From Clostridiaceae bacterium BRH_c20a (GTDB taxonomy: Bacteria > Bacillota > Peptococcia > Peptococcales > BICA1-8): a DNA stretch of 55,972 nt. Every line of letters begins with the position of its first letter. Positions within the stretch are counted from its first letter, which is position 1. Both the position numbers and the translations under genes were made by a program. The stretch lies in the NCBI GenBank assembly GCA_000961765.1, contig LADT01000041.1, positions 1-55,972 on the forward strand, given 5' to 3'. Shown in pieces: positions 51,814-55,972 of the stretch. The notes under the pieces were generated by a model that was given only the letters and a program-made list of their open reading frames with translations, was not told where the DNA came from and did no database searches.

Positions 51814-52731
51814 CTATTTCCCTAATATTTCTTTCACCTTATCCATAACCTGAGAAACTCTCCTGACTTCTACTGCGTATTTTATTAATAAACTTTTAAC
51901 CTCTTCTTCGTTCTTGACTATACCGGGAGTAAAACCAAAGAAAACTTTATTACCTTCATCTGAATGTTGGGCTAGGGAATATTCTAATAATTCTAGATTT
52001 ACTTTCTTGTTTTCATCCAACTCCAGTGCCTTTAATCCTCTCTGGTTATAGGTATCCTGCAGCGATATCAGCAAAATATCCGGGGCTAAGGATGCAGCTG
52101 CTCTAGCTTGCTTCGCAAAACCTGCCAGGTTATAAATCCCATCCAATACTGCTTTTAACCTTTCCTGCCTTTCCTTTTCACCGATATCAATATGGGTATT
52201 CCAGCCCACTACCCTTTCTTCTTTACCTTTTCCTTCTGTAACAGGTACTTTAATTTTACCTATATTGTCAACGTCAACAACCATTCCAAACTTATAAATA
52301 TTCTCCGTCATCTGAACATGGGCAATCCGGTTGTCTTTACTCTTTTTGTTTCCTTCTTTATCAATTACACTGTGACGAGTTAAGAGGTCACTAGTTATAT
52401 CAGCCGTTATCTGACCTAATCCTGGTGTAACCTTAAGGGGTGACCATCTCCGATCACTGCCCACATCTTCCTTAGTAGCAAGAAATCCCCGCAAATCACA
52501 ACCCCAGCAGTTTTTTACATCACTACAAGGTCTTTCCGGAGTACAGATGAATTTTTCAGGATATGTTCTGGTCATAGTTTCAAATAAAGCAGTTCTAATA
52601 GCTTGACCTGATACATATGGTTTTTGCCCATAATCATAAGTTTTTAACTCTGTTAGGTTACCACTACCTTGTCCAGAATTTAAGTTACTTAAATCTGCTT
52701 TAGCTAACCATACTAAACTTAGACATTTCAT
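51814..52731 (-). CDS. cas7: Cascade backbone Cas7 (Cst2/DevR family)
   Basis: A 305-residue backbone protein of the Cst2/DevR group. The N-terminus LSLVWLAKADLSNLNSGQGSG and PYVSGQAIRTALFET match the family. CTPERPCSDVKNCWGC is a four-Cys insert that may bind zinc. AGFAKQARAAASLAPDILL is the conserved later helix. Cas7 subunits coat the guide and flip out every sixth base. ATG at 52731 overlaps the cas8 stop and is ten bases after GGAGG. Confidence 0.94.
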   Translation of the reverse strand: MKCLSLVWLAKADLSNLNSGQGSGNLTELKTYDYGQKPYVSGQAIRTALFETMTRTYPEKFICTPERPCSDVKNCWGCDLRGFLATKEDVGSDRRWSPLKVTPGLGQITADITSDLLTRHSVIDKEGNKKSKDNRIAHVQMTENIYKFGMVVDVDNIGKIKVPVTEGKGKEERVVGWNTHIDIGEKERQERLKAVLDGIYNLAGFAKQARAAASLAPDILLISLQDTYNQRGLKALELDENKKVNLELLEYSLAQHSDEGNKVFFGFTPGIVKNEEEVKSLLIKYAVEVRRVSQVMDKVKEILGK

Positions 52732-54356
52732 CAATTTTCAACCTCCTTTTTCTTAGCACTTCTTAAAGCATTCAAAGATGCGAAAATAATCAAAGTATCT
52801 TTAATAACGGCAAAGTTTGTATCATTTAGGTTGTTTAATAAATTTTCTACCCGTGCTTCCTCTGGAACATGTAAATTAAGCTCTTGTTTATGGGTCTGTT
52901 GAATTCTATTCATTTTAAAAAGTGTCTGACTCAAAACTTTCCTTAAAGCATCCTTATTGTGGGCATTATTGAGGTTAGTAAATAGTCCTATATCATCTTG
53001 GAATATGCATCCGATGGAACGGGCAATTATCTTAATATCTTCTAGTAATTCCTTACTTAACAATTGGTCCACCTCCCCTAATGCTTTAATAATAAATTCT
53101 TCTAAAAAGCTGATACTATTAAAGGTTAGTTTAGCCCCTTCACGATAATATTGGAAAAGACTTTCTGCCACTAACCTCCACCTTTGTAAAACTATACCTT
53201 GAGCAAAGAAATCTATATTTCTTTTATCACCACTGTACCAAAAAGGTAAAAAACTCTGGACTAGATTACCTTTGCGGCCATAATCCTTTCCATAAGGAAA
53301 TTCCTTAACCAAATCAAATAGGCGGTGGTGTACATCTACCATAGAAAATACATTAAAAATTACATTCTGTCCTTTGTTGTAACGGATAACATGCCAGCGA
53401 TGCAGATAAGGTTTTTCAATCTCATCCCAATCTGTATCTTCCTCAAACTTACCTATTACCGCCGAGTATTTATATTGAATGGCAAAATATAAAGTAATTA
53501 CTGTTGGAAATAAAGTGCGGTGTTTAAGTTCCGGGATATTAGTCTGATATGAATAAAGGTTTGCAGTATCCATGTCAATTAATTTGGAAAACTTATTATA
53601 GACCTTTTCTAGTACAATAAGATTAGTTACTTCAGGTAAAAGTAGGTTGGTAGACTCCCCTATAACATAAGGCAAGTTTGAAGAATAGGCAGCCAAAGAA
53701 TTCAAAAAATTACAAAGAGGACACATGTCCATTGTCTCTACGGAGTTTGCATGTCCCCGAACCTTATTATTGTGGTGTTGGTTATAAGAAGGGTTCTTGT
53801 TTTGACGCATAGCTACCCCGTTTTTTTTCCTATAAGGTAAACTGCACACAGGACAATAGGTGATTTCTCTTAACCCAGTTTTTTCAAAAAACTGCCCTGT
53901 AAAACCTTCAACTAATCCCGTTAGTTCTTGTACTGCCTTTTCCCAGTCTGGTGTAATTCCTACATAATTTCTTCTCAATTCAACTCTTGCCAAATTACCA
54001 GTTGGTCTTTTTTTAGTTGCCTCAAAAACTGAGGAATTTTCTTCTTTAGCTAATGGGACAGTATAACGAGCATCAAAAAAACCATTGGAATTCTTTTTGC
54101 GTTCTAAATTTAAGACCTTCATGGAAAAATCTTTTAAAACAATATTGTTTAACATCTGCTTTAAATACTCATACATTTCTTTATTAATAGTCTCAGCAGT
54201 AACATCTGGTTTAATTTGGATCTTCAGTAAGTTAGCTGTTAATTCTGGTTTAGATGTAAAATACCTTTGAAATGATGGTAATGAGAGCATTTTATAAAGG
54301 GTAATAATTCCCCAATCCCTCCAGGGATCTCCCACGCTATTTATCACCCATTTCAA
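52731..54356 (-). CDS. cas8b1: Cascade large subunit Cas8b1/Cst1
   Basis: About 541 residues. It has a zinc ribbon formed by CPVC (about residue 170) and CPLC (about 215), with a His/Asn-rich loop between (NPSYNQHHNNKVRGHANS), typical of Cst1-type Cas8 proteins. The C-terminal part is helical. Cas8 recognises the PAM and recruits Cas3. The likely start is TTG at 54356, eight bases after GGAGG; the GTG at 54365 sits directly on the ribosome site. Combined with Cst2-type Cas7 this places the locus in the Tneap-like branch of I-B. Confidence 0.9.
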   Translation of the reverse strand: MKWVINSVGDPWRDWGIITLYKMLSLPSFQRYFTSKPELTANLLKIQIKPDVTAETINKEMYEYLKQMLNNIVLKDFSMKVLNLERKKNSNGFFDARYTVPLAKEENSSVFEATKKRPTGNLARVELRRNYVGITPDWEKAVQELTGLVEGFTGQFFEKTGLREITYCPVCSLPYRKKNGVAMRQNKNPSYNQHHNNKVRGHANSVETMDMCPLCNFLNSLAAYSSNLPYVIGESTNLLLPEVTNLIVLEKVYNKFSKLIDMDTANLYSYQTNIPELKHRTLFPTVITLYFAIQYKYSAVIGKFEEDTDWDEIEKPYLHRWHVIRYNKGQNVIFNVFSMVDVHHRLFDLVKEFPYGKDYGRKGNLVQSFLPFWYSGDKRNIDFFAQGIVLQRWRLVAESLFQYYREGAKLTFNSISFLEEFIIKALGEVDQLLSKELLEDIKIIARSIGCIFQDDIGLFTNLNNAHNKDALRKVLSQTLFKMNRIQQTHKQELNLHVPEEARVENLLNNLNDTNFAVIKDTLIIFASLNALRSAKKKEVEN

Positions 54357-54361
54357 TATTT

Positions 54362-55147
54362 TCACCTCCTTTTTTCTAAAATATATCGAGAGTCACCTAA
54401 CCCCATAGACGTCTTATAACCAATCGCTGCAATATCTGCAAAAGCCGCAAGGCTGTGCAGCATTCTTTTTTTATGGCTAGGCTCTGATTTATCGATTATA
54501 TAACTACAATTGCCCACGCAGCCAACTATTTTATATATACTATAATCAACTAATTCAGTTTTTAATTTGTATTTACTAACAAATATCTTGGTATTTAATA
54601 CTCCGTCCGTTAATACCACCGGACTAAAGCTATTCCATTTTCTCAATATACTGCCAAATACCAAATTCGGCAAAGGAAAGACCTCCTGGATACCCTGTTG
54701 GCGAAAACTGGTTGGTGACCGAAATTCTAAAGTAATTTCGGAGCTTATTTCATTTTTTTCTAATAGATCAAAATAAGTAAGACCATTTTCCCCAAAAATA
54801 GGAATTATCTCTGTACATAATAACTTTCCACTCCCCAACTGAATTTTCGTGCCCTTTAATTCTTTAGAAATCATCTCTAATACTTTATACATTTCTTGAT
54901 TTAAAGAAGCTAATGAAAAGGAGTATTCACTGTTTTCATCTAAAAAAATTTTCCCCCGTTCCTTCTTGCCTCCATTTACTGGTCCTATAACAAAGGGTTT
55001 TTCATCCATATCATGAATGCTAGAGCTTAAATCTGGGGCTATCTCTTTTAGCCAGTTAAAAAGCCACCCATGTATTTCTGTACCACCATATCCCTTTAAC
55101 ATTCCGAATGCCATACATCTCATTTTTATAATAAGTTTTTGTAACAT
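54362..55147 (-). CDS. cas6: crRNA-processing endoribonuclease Cas6
   Basis: This 261-residue protein, first of the operon, cuts the precursor transcript 8 nt upstream of each spacer. FRSPTSFRQQGIQEVFPLPNL and VFGSILRKWNSFSP are typical of Cas6, and the C-terminal glycine-rich loop AIGYKTSMGLGDSRY is diagnostic. His residues near 26 (EIHGW) may be catalytic. ATG at 55147 is seven bases after GGAGG. That GGAGG directly abuts a degenerate repeat hairpin (55160-55182), which Cas6 could bind. Confidence 0.94.
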   Translation of the reverse strand: MLQKLIIKMRCMAFGMLKGYGGTEIHGWLFNWLKEIAPDLSSSIHDMDEKPFVIGPVNGGKKERGKIFLDENSEYSFSLASLNQEMYKVLEMISKELKGTKIQLGSGKLLCTEIIPIFGENGLTYFDLLEKNEISSEITLEFRSPTSFRQQGIQEVFPLPNLVFGSILRKWNSFSPVVLTDGVLNTKIFVSKYKLKTELVDYSIYKIVGCVGNCSYIIDKSEPSHKKRMLHSLAAFADIAAIGYKTSMGLGDSRYILEKRR

Positions 55148-55159
55148 TCTCTTCCCTCC

Positions 55160-55231
55160 TTAAATTCCCCAAGGGGAATTAGAAATAATAAAGCATAATA
55201 TTTTCATTTTTCAATTCTCAACAAGAATTAG
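55160..55231 (-). ncRNA. crRNA-like element: two pseudo-repeats and a pseudo-spacer (CreA/CreR-like)
   Basis: In transcription order: pseudo-repeat 1 (55231-55208) reads CTAATTCTTGTTGAGAATTG then AAAA, keeping the AATTC/GAATT stem and an 8-nt handle ATTGAAAA (array: ATTGAAAC). A 25-nt pseudo-spacer (55207-55183) begins ATGAAAATATTATGCTTT. Pseudo-repeat 2 (55182-55160) reads CTAATTCCCCTTGGGGAATT then TAA; the stem is kept at 8 bp but the handle is lost. Over 23 aligned bases repeat 2 matches the array repeat at 19. The order and the position just before cas6 match known Cascade-guiding regulators (CreA, CreR). Cas6 should be able to process it. RNA has not been shown. Confidence 0.7.
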
Positions 55232-55250
55232 CCATTTATATTTTGGCTCA

Positions 55251-55278
55251 TCAATGAATATATTATGCTTATTTTTTT
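55251..55278 (+). promoter_or_regulatory. Putative target of the crRNA-like guide, with TCA PAM
   Basis: TCA at 55251-55253 is followed by ATGAATATATTATGCTTA (55254-55271). Compared with the pseudo-spacer ATGAAAATATTATGCTTT the only differences in 18 positions are at 6 and 18. The site lies just downstream of the predicted cas6 promoter, so Cascade binding would block the operon. Beyond position 18 the match weakens (mismatches at 19 and 22). Confidence 0.65.
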
Positions 55279-55285
55279 AGATTTC

Positions 55286-55320
55286 GTATAATTTATACAT
55301 CTTCTACAATAATTTTACAA
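55286..55320 (-). promoter_or_regulatory. Predicted cas operon promoter
   Basis: On the minus strand TTGTAA (55315-55320), 17 bp, TATAAA (55292-55297). The -10 lies in a perfect palindrome GTATAAATTATAC (55286-55298). A second candidate (TTATAC, 18 bp, CATAAT) would put its -10 within the guide target. Confidence 0.55.
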
Positions 55321-55350
55321 TTCCTTCTTTTGGCAATGCGTCAGAATGGA

Positions 55351-55376
55351 GCGTGTCCGGGGACGGCAGACTGTGT
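55351..55376. repeat. REP-like transposon end relic
   Basis: GCGTGTCCGGGGACGGCAGA and then CTGTGTG is a variant of the GGGACGG...TTTGACAC end at 33170 and 41648. It lies directly beside the group II intron 3' end. Confidence 0.5.
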
Positions 55377-55445
55377 GAAAAGTAATAAAATCACAAAGGA
55401 GCATCGGATCGAGTAGCCGGGGCTTCACAGCCCCAAGCCCTCACA

Positions 55446-55478
55446 GAACCGGACTTGCGCTACTAACGCATCCGGCTC
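55446..55478 (-). ncRNA. Group II intron domain V
   Basis: A 33-nt hairpin: GAGCCGGAT at one side and GTCCGGTTC at the other, with the bulge and AGTAGC-type loop region of the catalytic domain V. Confidence 0.75.
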
Positions 55479-55491
55479 TTCACACCACCAT

Positions 55492-55972
55492 TCACATAGC
55501 ATAGCTACTTCCCATTCCTAGGTCGAATATTCTTACATGAGTTTTGGCTTTTGGTAATGGATACTTTTTCAGAAATAGATTAAACTTACCCCAATTAAAA
55601 CTTTTACATTGACTTCTTCTGTTTAACCATTTGTATAGAATCCTTCCAACTTCATAAATGAAATTGCTTACTGCATTTAGATTATCCGTTACTCCATAAT
55701 ATCTACAATATCCTTGCAGTTTAATATTCATTTTCTGCATGAAGTCTTTAATTGGCATGTTTCTGTTCATTTTAATCCATAATTTACAACGAAGTAAGCT
55801 TACTCTATATTTCTTCTTGCTTGTCTTGCGTTTTATGCGTTTCGACCCATTTTTGTCCTTACCCATATAATGCGTAAAACCCAGAAAATCAAATGAGTTA
55901 TTTCCTTTACATCCTCCTGCGATATTGTCCTCATCATTATCTTCTTTTCCCAAGGATAGAATCTTCGTCTTT
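55492..55972 (-). CDS. ltrA: Group II intron reverse transcriptase/maturase, C-terminal part
   Basis: The frame is open to the window edge; the visible part begins KTKILSLGKEDNDED (end of the reverse-transcriptase thumb). It goes on with NSFDFLGFTHYMGK and RKTSKKK, then the maturase domain X: MPIKDFMQKMNIKLQGYCRYYGV and FIYEVGRILYKWLNRRSQ. These are hallmarks of bacterial intron-encoded proteins, which splice the intron RNA and copy it into new DNA sites. About 160 of more than 400 residues are in view. No frameshift in the visible part. Confidence 0.92.
   Translation of the reverse strand, partial: KTKILSLGKEDNDEDNIAGGCKGNNSFDFLGFTHYMGKDKNGSKRIKRKTSKKKYRVSLLRCKLWIKMNRNMPIKDFMQKMNIKLQGYCRYYGVTDNLNAVSNFIYEVGRILYKWLNRRSQCKSFNWGKFNLFLKKYPLPKAKTHVRIFDLGMGSSYAM

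Larger units (their letters stand above)
55408..55972 (-). mobile_element. Group II intron, 3' part, running off the right edge
   Basis: It contains the C-terminal part of the intron-encoded protein (55492-55972) and, downstream on the minus strand, domain V at 55478-55446 (GAGCCGGATGCG...CCGGTTC, about 33 nt). A domain VI-like stem GGGGCT/AGCCCC follows, and the element ends CTACTCGAT at about 55408. The 5' part lies outside the window. Confidence 0.85.

Noticed and set aside
1-55972. tRNA or rRNA genes.
   Set aside because: I found no cloverleaf-type CCA-ended gene or rRNA segment on reading both strands, though short tRNAs could be missed by eye.

Overview
The window is about 56 kb of AT-rich DNA from a low-GC, anaerobic, endospore-forming member of the Clostridia. 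I infer this from spore photoproduct lyase, a CwlD-type amidase, a DUF3231 protein, the YvrJ/DUF2922/DUF1659 gene set, GGAGG ribosome sites throughout and frequent GTG/TTG starts. A two-gene nitrite-to-ammonium respiratory system (nrfHA) points to a respiring Peptococcales-like lineage; the genus cannot be fixed from sequence alone.

Layout. 1-1.5 kb: a phased, inverted set of 31-bp repeats, a MoeA fragment gene and a stress-protein-like gene. 1.5-3.6 kb: lipA/lipB and a copper chaperone. 3.8-13.7 kb: lipid enzymes (GDPD, cardiolipin synthase), a CorC-type membrane protein and several envelope or unknown genes. 13.8-15.3 kb: a compact cassette of four tiny proteins plus a cell-wall amidase. 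15.5-24 kb: OsmC, a D-amino-acid aminotransferase, and a cluster of two dicarboxylate/amino-acid symporters (one a pseudogene), aspartate racemase, D-cysteine desulfhydrase, RidA and a DauR/YheO-type regulator, which reads as a D-amino-acid uptake and catabolism unit. 24-30.9 kb: CwlD, nrfHA, Ku, an EamA transporter and an S41 protease. 30.9-31.8 kb: a decayed ABC transporter. 32.1 kb: splB.

33-55 kb is a defence island, nearly all on the minus strand: a four-gene Wadjet (JetABCD) plasmid-defence operon, a deleted RAYT-type transposon, an MqsR-like toxin with an MqsA/Panacea antitoxin, and a type I-B CRISPR-Cas locus (35 repeats; cas6-cas8b1-cas7-cas5-cas3-cas4/1-cas2). A group II intron enters from the right edge.

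The most notable signal is in the cas6 leader (55160-55278). Two degenerate copies of the CRISPR repeat flank a 25-nt pseudo-spacer. That pseudo-spacer matches a site in the cas promoter/leader over its first 17 positions except position 6; the next mismatch is at 18. Positions 6 and 18 are ones that type I Cascade complexes flip out and do not read, and a TCA trinucleotide sits where a PAM would be. This looks like a crRNA-like guide by which the I-B complex represses its own operon (CreA/CreR-like). A second clear result is a symporter gene broken at a perfect 12-bp palindrome, with the mutated tract matching what hairpin-templated replication would write. Intergenic space is unusually rich in short repeats: (TTAAGG)n arrays, GGGGACA hairpins, long palindromes and REP-like ends.
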